A stretch of 64,000 nucleotides of DNA from Membranipora membranacea. Taxonomy: Eukaryota; Bryozoa; Gymnolaemata; Cheilostomatida; Membraniporidae. This document shows, piece by piece, positions 48,001 to 60,434 of this stretch. How positions within the stretch are numbered: the first letter of the stretch is position 1; every line of letters starts with the position of its first letter. Position numbers and translations under genes: made by a program. The notes under the pieces are model-generated. The model saw only the letters and a list, made by a program, of their open reading frames with translations, was not told the origin of the DNA and searched no databases. The stretch spans positions 23,560,001 through 23,624,000 of the forward strand of contig OU612068.1 in the NCBI GenBank assembly GCA_914767715.1, read 5' to 3'.

Positions 48001-49627
48001 CTTGACCACATCCTACTCTCTAAGAATGAGCTGAAACTGAAGGTGGTTTTAGTTCTTACGAATGCAACTCTCTGATTTTGTTGACTACATTGTATGAAGG
48101 ATTTCTGAGTAACACCAGTGCTCTGTCCATCAACTCTTGTTTCTTGCCAGTTTTTTGTTTGCCCACATAACCAAGCAGCACTTGAAGTTCTGTGATTCGG
48201 AACGCCAACACCATCCGCTAGAAGAAATAGAAAAGCAGTAAGTTACAGTATTCCAACGCTGCAACTAACATTTTGTGTATGATCATTCCTACTAAAAGAT
48301 TTAGGACATTCCAAGAAATACACTCAGCTAGGAAACAAAACATTCACTCGCTACACTGACCCTCTAAACATAATATGATTTCTCTAAGCCATACACTGAG
48401 TTTATGACTTAACCAATGGTGATGAGCTTTAGTGGGTAATAATCAGGCTGCCAATCAGGGAGGACAATATTGCGTGAATTCTAGAGCAAAACTGAGATCA
48501 AAGAAAAATAGGGTTATCGATCTAATCATAAAAAACCCTTCCAATGTGACAAGTGTGAAGTATCAGGAAGTGTTAGACAACTTTCAAAATCAATGTACAT
48601 TATCACTTGTGAATCATAACATAATGACAAAACCCAGACTAATAAATCATTTCAAATATCTAATTTACTATGCCAGCTTAAACTTAAGGTTTTCAAACGG
48701 CCTTCAGTAGTTTGAAACTAAAATTAACGAAGACTTAAAAGACATGCTCCAATTCGGTATCAACATCTCCTTATAATTCTACCCAAAATCCTAGCCTTTA
48801 GCCTCGCTCAAAGCGATCTCTATTTCAATCAATCAATTAAGCTAATTCCCTCCGGAATCAATCACTGAAAAACATTTACAAAGCAATGACTGGTGAGGTC
48901 ACTATTAGGATCCCCCACCATTTTTTAATGGATGATCCCTGATGAGTAAGGTTATTTTGATAGATAGTTACAACCAACTTGCACCTATTAATTCCAATTG
49001 AGTAGGTGAGATATACCCTAACATCATAGACATACATACTCACTGAGCAATACTAACAGTTATGAAACACTCAGTTATAATAGTAGGTAGGAGGGGATCA
49101 GGTACCAATAACAATAGGGTCTTTAAAAACTGAAATAATGCATTAGATTAGTTACTTTGTTGTGTAGATATGTAATCATCCTAAGCTAAGTCAGTGCTAG
49201 CTATTCTTTTCTATGAATTTGAAAACATAATAATTGGCCACCTTTGTAGTAGGAGTAACAGAGGTTGGATAGCCTATTGAAAGATTCCCAGATAAATTGA
49301 TGATATAGTTACTTACTACCTACTAGCTAGTCTAGTGACTAACTAACTTACTAACAAAACTAAAAGTTAGTAGAACTTTACTTAGTTAGTACTAACTAAC
49401 TAGCTAGTAGTAGAAGTTGTAAGACAAGTAGATAGATGTGAGGCCTATGAGCTAAACCAACCACTTTCAACAATAGATATACTACAAATTTATCTTAACA
49501 AAGTTGAAAAACATCTTGTTCATAATTTATCAATCTCTTCATTGAAATCACCTGTTGGACAGCAATATTAACAGTGGGATAGTATAACAAAACTTACCCT
49601 CAGTTCTTCCATTTGAGCAGCTGCCAT
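36013..49627 (-). CDS. PIAS: PIAS-family SUMO E3 ligase (complete, 14 exons, 676 aa)
   Basis: Nuclear SUMO ligase. Coding exons, first to last: 49598-49627, 48060-48217, 47141-47346, 46350-46437, 45584-45728, 44736-44882, 44094-44199, 43168-43238, 42138-42298, 41552-41730, 40268-40588, 38250-38426, 36889-36956, 36013-36186. All phases fit and total 2,031 nt. Domains: SAP at about 11-50 ([20 protein letters not shown]); PINIT at about 125-290, where the motif reads PLDLT after PKRPPR; SP-RING at about 315-372 with C327, C332, H334, C337, C355 and C358 and [12 protein letters not shown]; then [20 protein letters not shown]-interacting motif [12 protein letters not shown] lies at 441-452. The Ser/Pro/Gly-rich tail ends [11 protein letters not shown]. 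Size and order match animal PIAS1-4. It cannot be assigned to one vertebrate paralogue and is probably the pre-duplication form. Introns host several MITEs. Confidence 0.97.
36510..36762. mobile_element. MITE family A, copy 2
   Basis: In the last PIAS intron. It reads from CAGGGGGGTCTTTCAATTAG to CTAATTGAACCCCCCGCCCC. The reverse complement aligns along its whole length with 482-734, including GCTTTACTAAAGCA, TATCACTATCACATCGC and CTAGCAG. TGGGACCC occurs on both sides, but on the right it is a few bases beyond the apparent end. Confidence 0.85.
37505..37545. repeat. AT-rich hairpin in PIAS intron
   Basis: ATAGAGTTATT and AATAACTCTAT pair around GTATACTATATGTAT. Small foldback; function unknown. 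Confidence 0.6.
38124..38153. repeat. Perfect 30-bp palindrome
   Basis: TCACAGAGTAAGGAT followed directly by its exact reverse complement, with no spacer, in a PIAS intron about 95 nt from exon 38250-38426. Confidence 0.9.
41047..41371. mobile_element. TIR element with internal pyrimidine-rich tandem repeats (about 325 bp)
   Basis: Termini TAGGCCACACCAAATTGATG and CATCAATTTGGTGTGACCTTA are inverted repeats extending about 33 bp with few mismatches. Inside, CCCTCCAGC(C/G)TCCTCT-like blocks alternate with AT-rich spacers at about 60-bp spacing. TA or TTA at the ends may be the target duplication. Lies in a PIAS intron; no coding capacity. Confidence 0.75.
42495..43015. mobile_element. Foldback element with TIRs of about 165 bp
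   Basis: Left arm about 42503-42672 and right arm about 42845-43010 are reverse complements with scattered mismatches. They share ATAGACAGTTTTCTGAGCTC, GGAGTTGTCCTCTCTCCAG, TACTTTTAACCCACGCCGCA and GAGGGTTATCTTGA. The unique centre of about 170 bp is non-coding. It sits in the PIAS intron just upstream of the exon encoding most of the SP-RING. Confidence 0.85.
43491..43540 (-). repeat. GC-rich dispersed repeat, copy 5
   Basis: Inverted copy: GAGCCCCCAGACTTTGCCCC, then CTGTCCGACGGCCCCCC; in a PIAS intron. Confidence 0.7.
46485..46530. repeat. Short hairpin in PIAS intron
   Basis: TTGCAATTTATTGC and GCAATAAATTGCAA flank an 11-nt loop; arms are perfectly complementary over about 14 bp. Confidence 0.65.
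46785..47120. mobile_element. MITE family B, copy 2
   Basis: Inverted termini GTGATTGTTACAGAATCA...GGCATCATTCTATAGTTCTC and the complementary GATACCAAAATCCTGATTCA...AACAATCAC. The centre has AAAGGTACTATTT and AAATAGTACCTTT arms. Matches 14150-14490. It ends within about 20 nt of the splice donor of PIAS exon 47141-47346. Confidence 0.75.
49300..49440. repeat. TTAGTTAGT/ACTAACTAA-rich low-complexity stretch
   Basis: Dense short direct and inverted copies of TTAGT, AACTAACT and CTAGCTAGTAG in the first PIAS intron. A similar patch lies near 58960-59030. Simple-sequence, partly self-complementary. Confidence 0.6.
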
Positions 49628-50559
49628 GGTTGAGACTATTCGAGATAAAGCGAGACTAGGCTGAGAATGGGTAAAGCAAATGTGACTCTTTGATTATACA
49701 TCAATATACAACAGTTGAAGAGGTTATTTGAGGCACAATATTATATGTTTCTACTAGGAATATTTCTACTAGCTGAGAAGTGAGTGTGAGACTGCAGGCA
49801 AAAGTTGCATAATTTTTATCTTCAAAAAATTTGCAGCAACAGAGATGGAGCTTGTAAGACTTGGTGAGTGAAAAGGGGTGTAGCTGAAAATGTAACTAAA
49901 TGATATTGATTTAATCAGAGAGAATCCATTCTCCCTGTTCTAATTAGGGTTTACTGTTTAGCTTGTTTTGAATGGTACATTAACATACACTATTATCATG
50001 TATTATAATTATGTTCTATAATAGTAGGTAGGTAGGTACATACCAGGCCAGGGATAGATAGTATAGTCACAGTGACTATAATAATAGTGTAATAACAATT
50101 TTAATCCATTATGATTCAATTTATTCTTGTAACAATCTATAGTTAGTGGTACTAATATGATATATAAGCAATGAACTAAACCTCAATGTGTGGGAGGTTT
50201 AGTTCATTGATATAAGTATTACTAAATAATGGATATCTCAAGTCAGGTGAGTAAACTAGGTAGGTCTTGAGTTCACAACATGCAGAGGTACATGAAGAAA
50301 GGCAAGTAACATTTGATAGTGATAGTAGAATTGAAAGTTACAGGTGAGGAGAATAACAATACTTCAATGTTTATGCAAGGAGTTAGCTCAGTCCTTGGTT
50401 TATGATAGCATGGTGATGGCATAGGACTGCCGCAGTTCCTGATTTTGGGCTTGGTGTGGGTGGGTGGTGGGGGGTGGGAAGGATGGAAGCTCTATTTGCT
50501 TTGCAGTTTTGAGTTTTTAAGGAAACATGATTTTTAACTATTCAAGTTTTTCACACTTC

Positions 50560-51287
50560 TCATCGTCGTCGTCTGGTTCGCCTGTAGAACGTGCAGGTGC
50601 ACATAGACGTTAATTTCTGGTCACTCCCTTTTAACTACACTCCCCCACTCAAACCGATTTTGGGCTATTTGGTATGCTCTATCTAGGTCTAGTTCTTTTT
50701 CTGTTAGGTTTTTGGAGTTTGTGCTTAGCCAGGTTGTCCGCTGTCTACCTCGTGGCTTCTTAGAGGGCTGTTGGAATAGCTCTAGTGCTCTGTGGGCAGG
50801 TGTGGTTTCGTCCAGGCGGAGAAGGTGACCTAGCCAGCGTAGTCTTCGTTGTTTGATGGTTTGGCTCCAAGGCTCTTCCTTGGTTCTCTGGTAGACCCTT
50901 TCTAATTTTATTATGTATGGGTATATTACATTCAGTACCTTGCGTAGTAGTCTTCTGTGGTAGCTGTCGATGGCTTCTGCTGTGGTGTCTGTCATCGACA
51001 ATATCTCCGAGTTGTATAGGAAGATAGGGGCTATCAGGCTGTTGAAGATTTTCATCTTGGTGTTGTCATGCATTCTGCTATCTGTCCATATGTTGCTCAG
51101 CTTTGCAAGTTGGATGCTTGCATTCAGCTTCCGTCTTGCTATGTCTTTCTGAGTGTCCAGTAGTGACACAAGATATTTGCACTTGGTCCACTCATCTGGA
51201 CCTCCTCTGCTTACTGAGTATTCTTCTGTTTTCTGTTGGTTTATGATGAGGTTGCGGCTTTTCAGTAGATCTGGTATCGTCTCTTCT
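50560..51287 (-). pseudogene. LINE (non-LTR retrotransposon) reverse-transcriptase C-terminal fragment
   Basis: The minus-strand frame is open from about 51285 to the stop at 50621. It encodes the post-catalytic part of a LINE ORF2: KCKYLVSLLDTQKDIARRK, a stretch with FNSLIAPIFLYNSEI, HRRLLRKVLN and RRLRWLGHLLRLDE, then PRGRQRTTW. No catalytic YADD box is present because the copy is truncated upstream, where a stop and the palindromic MITE begin. A short GAC/GAT-repeat tail near 50560-50575 looks like the LINE 3' end. It is dead but the frame is intact, suggesting recent insertion. Confidence 0.88.
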
Positions 51288-51398
51288 CATACTACAAACT
51301 ATTACCGGTAGGGGAGAAGAGAAGATAACTCAAATGCATGCGGAATAGGCGATATAGTTGTCTTCTCTTCTCCCCTACCGGTAATAGTTTGTAGTATG
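51288..51398. mobile_element. 111-bp palindromic MITE
   Basis: Arms 51288-51330 and 51356-51398 pair over 43 bp with one mismatch (CATACTACAAACTATTACCG...). The 25-nt centre is unique. It lies between the truncated LINE and the right outer repeat. Flanks do not show a target duplication, so one side has been rearranged. Confidence 0.88.
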
Positions 51399-51984
51399 GG
51401 AATTGTGAAAAACTTGAATAGTTAAAAATCATGTTTACTTAAAAACTCAAAACTGCAAAGCAAATAGAGCTTCCATCCTTCCCACCCACACCAAGCCCAA
51501 AAGCAGGAACTGCGGCAGTCCTATGGGTGATGGTGATATATTCTACTTACAAACAATGAGTGACAATGTGAGCTTTGGCTTCGTAGTTGAAAGCCTGTTA
51601 TTTGCCTACGTCGTTGTTGAGCGGTCACCCTCAACCTAGCCTCACATGAACAGGCCCCCATGTGTTTTGAAAGTGAGGCCGCTGAGACAAGGCTACTAGT
51701 GGTTGATCCTGAATGAAATGCAGGCTTGCAAACCCCACCATGAGTGTAACAGTGAGCGTCACAGTGCTATTTCAGCATATCTGGAAGAGTATGCAAGAAA
51801 ATGTTACACCTGGTGAATTAACGGGCACATGTTTGCTCATATGGTAAACACTCGGAATGATAAAATATACCAACCGACTTGGATACATGTTTTAGCTAGC
51901 CCTGCAGAATAATCAAGTGCCGGTAGTTTAAGTTTAACTGTTGAGTTCAATTTGCGTTGATTGAATGTTTTAGGCAGGGGGCTG

Positions 51985-53630
<1,646 letters not shown>

Positions 53631-54453
53631 ATTATCATATCTCCTTTTTTGTTCTCCCATTATTTAATATGAGTAGGTTTGACCAATGCTCTTTGTATTC
53701 AATGCATTGCTATGCATTTATTTTTGTCATTATCAGTGTGATAGTCATCTAACGAATAACATTCGTTTTCTTTGATAATATACTGATGTTGTGTACATGT
53801 CGTGTTATTGCTGGTTGAGTAGTAAACTAATGTAATGACAATAAGCTTTCGACTAGGCGTTCATGCTGAAATCGACAGGACATCTTTCTTGGAGGGAGAA
53901 GCAGGGTCGATATTTTATTTACACCATGTAAAAAGAACAATTTTTAAACAAAATTCAAATGTGAAAGCCTGAATCTCATGAAAAACAACTTCAACAAATA
54001 CTTTTTTTCAATGCGAAACTGATTTGAAAAGTTAAATTTTACAAAATTGATCAAAGATAATATCAAAATACACGGAAGTCTATAGAACATTGCGATGCTA
54101 CAGAGCATAGGATGAACTGATAGTTTAAGGAAGTTATTTCTTCACAAAAAATATTCTTTGATTCAAATCAATAAATAACTTTGATGTGACATATTATCAT
54201 ATTTGCAAGAAGGAGTTGTCTAATCCTGAATTATTTAAATGCCAGTGTAAGTGATGAAGAGAGAATGCACTGTACATAGTACTCAGGTCGTATTAACCAC
54301 AATAATGACCTGCTCACTTTGTGTAACAAGTGCTATATACAAATACTGATCAGTTTTCTACAATACAAACCAATAAAGAACTCAGATCTCCAGGAGAAGG
54401 CCTTTGGTGGTCACCCATTGTTTTATAAGGATACAATGCAGATAGAGTATGTG
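53631..54453. other. Tail-to-tail NDUFS7/SOCS intergenic region
   Basis: About 820 nt, AT-rich, no gene seen. Candidate poly(A) signals: AATAAA near 54170 on the plus strand, and TTTATT near 53914 (AATAAA on the minus strand). If used, the two 3' UTRs would overlap. Confidence 0.4.
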
Positions 54454-56243
54454 TTATGTGGGAGGTCCACTGGGCCTCGGTCCGGGTGGAAGCGGAGGTG
54501 GTATTGGTGGCAAATTGACGTCACAAACAGGAAGAGGTAAATCACTGTCCTCAACATAATACTGAGCATCCTGCAGATATTCCTTTAGTGATTTAGGTAT
54601 ATATAGTTCCTCTATATGATCATATCGCACACGCTTGCGTATTACGAGTCTGGCACTGTGCATCAGACTGTGAACAATATTGTCTCGGGATATTGGGTAG
54701 AGAATATTAACAGGAATCGGGGCCTCAGCTGGTCCGCGCGCCCTCACAAAGTACTGAACCTCTTTGTTCCTAGACCGTATCATGGTGCTATGAATCAACT
54801 CTAGAATTGAGCCTGATTTCATAAACTGACTGTCCATGTAGTCAAAACTGAATACACCTGAAAATAGACCAAAAAAGGCTCACAAATGTGCTTTGATCTG
54901 TCTCAATTTTCAAAAAGCAACATGTAAAATAATATAATAGGGAAATTTAATTGTTGACAGTTCGAAGTTGTAGTATCATGTATACATTATGTGAGAACAA
55001 CTCCAAATGCAATTGATAAAAAATTCCCTACAATAACTTCCTCATTGATATTCATATCTTATCTCATTTGCATAAATTTGGCTTCACATTATACATATCC
55101 GTCAAACAAAGGGTTTTGTGTGGTCTTCACAGATACACACAGAATTCGGCAAGCCAGCTCAAATTTGTTGTATTCAAATAAATATTTGGCAACAATTGTT
55201 TTTGCAAATCTTCATGCATGAAAAAGAAAAAAACTTGTATTCAATCTCAGCAAGTTGACACTTACCACCACTGAAGGATATTCTGACGTGATGTGTTCTG
55301 TCATACATTCTAAAGCTTAAAGCAAAAAAGTGTCGTGCATCTGAACTGTCCCGCAGTAAAAACACTCCGTCTGGTTGATTGGCTAATTTGGCACACGCTG
55401 TATCTTTATCTAAAGGTCCCCAATAAAACGGACACTACAAAATAATCAATCAGTATGATAAAATTTCACAACAAGTTTGGTAGATCATAAACAGGATACT
55501 CGAAACTAATGGTAGAAAAAAATAGAGTCAAGTATAAAAACTCAAATCAATTGTGAAGTATGCCAAGGTTGCAAAAAAACAATGACAGGCAGCTGCTCAA
55601 GTGAACAATGATGTCGTAGCATAAACAGATTGAAATAAGGAATGTTAAAATCTGTTCTTGATGGAGACATCATAAATTTCATAAACCTAGCGAGTATTCC
55701 CTTCATGTTGTTCAAATGCGACCTGACAAAAAATCTCAAACCAAGGTTAGAGTAATATCAACTTTTCGTTATCTCTGCAAAAGGTCTGTCAGGACTACTC
55801 AATGCATACAAACTGGGGTCACCAAAGACTAGCAATAATATCCTTACTTACATCTCGTAGCTGGCGGAGACTTGTCACTAAATCATGCCCTAAAATACAT
55901 CAATATACATAAAATAGTATTTAATATGTAAACATTTACTATGAAGCCTATAAAATATCCTTTTTCGCTATTGAAGCATGAGTATCTCATGTGTGAGAAA
56001 AATTCAGGTTGATTTGCACATTTCCACTGTACAGCCTCACTCAAGTCAAACATGAGTCGCTGGACAGTAATGCAGTCAGGCAAAGTCTGATATCCACTCT
56101 CTTCGCACTCTCTCTGTCAACAATTAACTCAGTGATATGGCCATACCACTAAGGCTCATGTCACCATAAGGTAGAGAAACAAACTAATTAGACTTACTAC
56201 TCCCGTTTGTTGAGGCTCGACGATTCGGTAATGGAGGAGGCAT
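54454..56243 (-). CDS. SOCS6/7-like protein: SH2 domain plus degenerate SOCS box (218 aa)
   Basis: Suppressor-of-cytokine-signalling family; SH2 binds phosphotyrosine, while the SOCS box normally recruits Elongin B/C and Cullin-5. Exons 56198-56243, 55852-55889, 55266-55434 and 54454-54857 join in phase. The N terminus is MPPPLPNRR. SH2 spans about 29-120 (CPFYWGPLDKD, then FLLRDSSD with Arg56 in the phosphate pocket, then HVRISFSGG). The linker and SOCS box (about 128-185) include PVNILYPISRD, SLMHSARLVI and DHIEELYIPKSLKEYL, closest in my memory to SOCS7 and SOCS6. A proline-rich tail (LPPIPPPLPPGPRP) follows the box. It is far shorter than vertebrate SOCS6/7 because the long N-terminal region is absent. 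A possible extra exon at about 55930-56112 is noted separately. Confidence 0.85.
55930..56112 (-). other. Possible additional SOCS exon
   Basis: Between the first and second assigned exons, an acceptor (GTTGACAG) opens a frame compatible with exon 1 phase: RECEESGYQTLPDCITVQ and onward for about 55 codons. The only clear donor after it (ATA|GTAAAT) gives the wrong phase for the next exon. It may be an alternative terminal exon or chance. Confidence 0.25.
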
Positions 56244-59200
56244 GTTATATTTGCTTCATTACTTCAGAAGTCGAATTCTACAATACAAAAACAGTTTCCA
56301 TTTGAAACTATTTACTTCTTTACACTCTATATGAGATCCTCATTTTTAAAAGAAATTAATTGGATTTGACTCAAATCAAAGAGCTGAGCCATAATCAACC
56401 AGTGGTACAATATATAAAAGTTGAAAACCAAATCGACTGACTAAAGAGGTTTCAGTACTACCCCAGGGAGTCAACTTGATGAGACTTATCCGCTACTTGT
56501 CTGGCCTCCTGCGGATAAAAAGTGGACAAATATTGAACAGCCACTAGTCTTGTCCTTGTTTCAACTCCACCAACTTATAAGTCCAGACTTTTCCGCCTCT
56601 GTGAGGACAAAAAAGTAACGATAAGTCCCCAATAGATTGAGTTCCGGTGCTAAGATAGAGAGGCCCAACAAATTGCTCACACTTTCACAAACACATAAAC
56701 AATGTTATGGTCAATTCGAAAAATAAATCATTTCTCCACAAAGACAATCAAGCTTCTTTGCGAGCAAGCTTGCCAGAGTCAAACTTACCATGGATGAGAG
56801 CTGGCTCAAGGATGGACTTATAGTTGATGAGTATGAGTTATATGCATTCTAATCTTACTGTTGGCTACAATTCCCTCTTTAAAGTGGTGAATGGGTAACC
56901 TAAACTCCTAAATGCTCAAAACAATATCGCATAATTGACCATCTGAACATCAAAAGATGCCGTAATAGACCATATACATGGGTGAGAGGTTCTAAGATAA
57001 GATTTCAAGGAGCAGTGACAATTCAGATTGAAAGACTGACCAGTGACGTGGGGTATATGTGAACTGGCTGGCAGTCAATAGTTTCAACATATAGCCTACA
57101 GCACAGGGTCTACTCTATAATCTGGGTCTCTGGCTGGTTTTGTTCTAGGCCTGTAGCTGTTTGAAGTTAATCCATGGTAGAAAAGATACATCCGATTCTC
57201 ATGGCGTCAGTGGAAGTCATAATCTAGAGGACAACAACACACGTGCATTTGGTTGCAAACATATAGCAAAAATCTCACGCCCCTCAAGAATTAAAACAAT
57301 GTTACTGGACCTAGGACAATCACGTTTTTTACAATCGACGAGAGCTGGAAATAAAGAGTTTGAATTTGAACTTGTTTGCCGAATGAGCTGCTGCTGACTG
57401 AATTCATCAAGTACGGTATGCAGGAACAGCTAAATGAGGTAGTCTTTCAAATAAAATGCTTGTGGAAGTTGCTGTTGAAATTTCTTTTGACTCTAGAGAA
57501 TAAGGGAGTTGGATGTATCTTCTCCAACATGATCCTAAAAACCCAAGTGGAGCCAATCAATCATTGCCAGAGACCCAGTTTTTTGAGTGACTTTTAGCCT
57601 AGATCTGTACAAAATGCTAGACTTTTCATTCAACAATGTTAGATCGATCACGCCAGTCCAGGGCTCGACCACTGGGGCACTCGTCCACTGGACTTGCACC
57701 AACTACAGATGGCCTGTGGATCAAACTCCAACAGGGCACAAACAGGGATTTTGGAGTACAGTAAAACCAAGGAGTAACAGGATCCTTTCCTTCCTTGGTA
57801 CAACTATCAAGTTTTCAGTAGATCATATTACTGCAGCACCAAGTTTCAGTTTAGAACTTGTTAACTTAAGTGAGAGACAGATATCTCATTTGCATTGTGA
57901 CTGACATTGATTTCTGCACCTTCCAGCTCTCTCTCTGCTGATTCACAGAAAGTGTGTTTCATTTTTCACAAGTCACTCTTAAACTAGCCTGTCTTGACAA
58001 AGAGCAGCTTGTCAAGACAGGCTGGCTACTCTCAAACCAGCCATAATTCAATAAAAATTTCTAAATAGGTTATATCAATGTATCTTACATACCTCATATG
58101 GCCTGGAAACAGTTCAATACCATTGATAGCTTATAGAATATGTGCAAAATGAGACCTAGATTTGGTATTATTATTTATATGATCAAGTTTGGGCCAGTCT
58201 CAAATTTCAGCTTATTATATTTGCCAGTAGCAGTTCCGGAAGTATAACTTGCATGTATTTCACTTTGAGGCCTCAGCTTACATTATGCTTGATATCATTC
58301 GCCAATATAAATACCAAACTCTGACATAAAATATGCAGGGCAATGATACAATAATCTTTAGATATCTTTGTTGTTTTGCTCCAAAATATGTAATATACTA
58401 TGAATATCAATTGGAAAACACACAAAAAGCTCTCATTCTTTATTTTGATGTGGAAGTCATTATTATTAACAAGAGTTTGCCTTGGTTATTCGATATATTT
58501 GTCATGCGGATGAATATTTACTCATACAGCAATACTTGATGGTTGTTTGTCGATTGCATTGAATATAATAGAGTGCTCCCTGCTCCAAAAATAGCACACT
58601 GTGGAAATATTAGTCAGATCCTAGTGGACAGTAAAAATAGCTCAGAAGTTATTATTGTCCTGTGATACTCTTGCAATTGAGGTAGGATACTAGCTTCAAT
58701 GTGTGGCAATGGAGCTTGACAAGAGAACATTTTGCAGCCTTTTTACAAGTATAAAAATAGCATTCAGTCTGAATTCTTTTTTATTGCTGCATGAAATGAG
58801 AGAAATTAAATCAACATTTCAGATAGTTGTGACTCACTAGTTTTTTTTTGTATTTGATAGTAGATTTTAAATAGCTGTAATAATTATGTCATCATTTGCA
58901 TTTATTTAAAATACTATATATCCATACATGCAAGGGAGGGTCTTTCCTTAAGTTAGTTAGACCAAACTTTCCAAGTAGTTAGTTAGTAGTAGGCTAGGTA
59001 GCAAACTGTACATTCTACTACTACTCATTACCACATACATTACAGCTTGGTCAAACTTTTTGGAAGCTATGAAATAAATTATTTAATAACACAGCTGGTA
59101 AACCGTTACAATGGTGGAGTGAGAGTTGATCCTGTTAATACTGTACTTTATTTATTATGCTGGGCCAATACAATTTTGTGTCTTGATTCATTGGGTTGTT

Positions 59201-60434
59201 GACTCGCCTCACATTCAGAACGTCCTACTCTTGATTTGTCTCCTCATTCGAAGTTTCTTCCCATCTTGCAGCTTTAATTGTTGTAGTTGTGTAGTGTTAA
59301 AACAGGTTTTACACTGAACAGGTTAGGAATGCTTCCATATTAGTCAGACTCAGAAGAGGAGATGACCATTTTACCATCGCATGATGATGGTACAGATATA
59401 ATAATGAGTCAGTTGCAAGCTGTAAGTGGGCCTAATGCTCCTTCGCTTACCATGTTCGATTTCTGTTGTCTGATATTGAGCCAAATTCTTTGATGAGATG
59501 AATTTGGTGGCAATATGTGTGCTGCTAGTGAAAAAATTGGCCTTATGTACCATGCCAGAATTGGATATAACTATAGTGCCACAAAGGCTTTGTTTGGTAA
59601 CTTTAAGTGAGCTGGTTGCATTATCACAATGATGTGTTGACTTGTTGCCTGTCATATGATTGTTTAATTGAATGACATGCGCTCATGAAGGATTGAAAAT
59701 TGATTGAAGAACAATGAGGTCTGTCTGTCACTGAAACTATATATGAATATGGAACCGAAGCATCGCAGATCATCATTGAGAGTTCACTGTATCAGTCGTC
59801 ATCTGCAATATCTCAGCCGTTATCTTGGCTTGTTGTTATCCTACAGTGTTGGAGTGATAAGTTAGGACTTTTCTCTCTAGGTACTTAAGGTTGTCCTTAC
59901 ACACATTGTATGCTGGAGGTCCTTGGCTACTAGGAGGATTAATTACTTAGGGTCTCCCATCTCCATCTTTTGCTTTCTTGCAAGAAAAGGTAAATAATTT
60001 GTTCGTGCTTGGATGTTGATAGGTTTAATAGATCAATTTTAAATTGCTTGCTAACTTAAAACTCATTGGTGACAATCATTATGTATCACAAGTCGTTGGT
60101 CGCACCCATTTTATAATATTACGCTGACTGGTCTTCTGGCCTACTAAGTAGTTGGTACAGTAATTATCTACTGGGCTTCACTCATAATGTCTGTATTTGC
60201 TAGGGGTTAATGGATTAATTTATTAAATGGGGCCTACTAAGATATCAATTACCAATTGATTAACTTACATGTATCACTAAGTTTAGTTTAGTTTAACGTT
60301 TTTCAGTAAAATGAATACTTTTTTGTCTTTTAACTAATTGCACAAAATTGACTAGGACCGAGTCGCAGTCAGTGGCAGGTGAACTCGTGTTCTAAGCTCC
60401 TGTTGATTGTGTTTCTAGATATAGCTGCTACAAC
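56244..60434. other. Head-to-head SOCS/MEF2 intergenic region
   Basis: 4.2 kb, AT-rich. Frames of up to about 105 codons occur, but none looks conserved or spliceable. Holds a 15-bp-arm hairpin at 57986-58023 and a TTAGTTAGT patch near 58960. Probably contains 5' UTR exons and regulatory DNA of MEF2, which I cannot delimit. Confidence 0.55.
57986..58023. repeat. Perfect 15-bp-arm hairpin
   Basis: AGCCTGTCTTGACAA and TTGTCAAGACAGGCT flank an 8-nt loop (58001-58008). It stands alone in the SOCS/MEF2 intergenic region; no T tract follows. Confidence 0.8.

Larger units (their letters stand above)
50412..51533. mobile_element. Nested composite element with about 130-bp TIRs and 8-bp target duplication
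   Basis: Outer inverted repeats 50420-50554 and 51404-51525 are nearly identical except for an extra G-rich stretch in the left one. They end in CATAGGACTGCCGCAG and CTGCGGCAGTCCTATG. GGTGATGG flanks both sides (50412-50419, 51526-51533). Between them lie a LINE reverse-transcriptase fragment (minus strand) and a 111-bp palindromic MITE. The outer element therefore looks like a hAT-like non-autonomous transposon filled by later insertions. Confidence 0.85.
49628..51984. other. Head-to-head PIAS/NDUFS7 intergenic region
   Basis: The two genes diverge from this 2.4-kb space, so both promoters and 5' UTRs must lie here, but I see no convincing TATA box or other core element. About half is taken by the nested transposon at 50420-51525. 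A 15-bp-arm hairpin (CAATGAACTAAACCT and complement) lies at 50169-50208. Confidence 0.6.
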
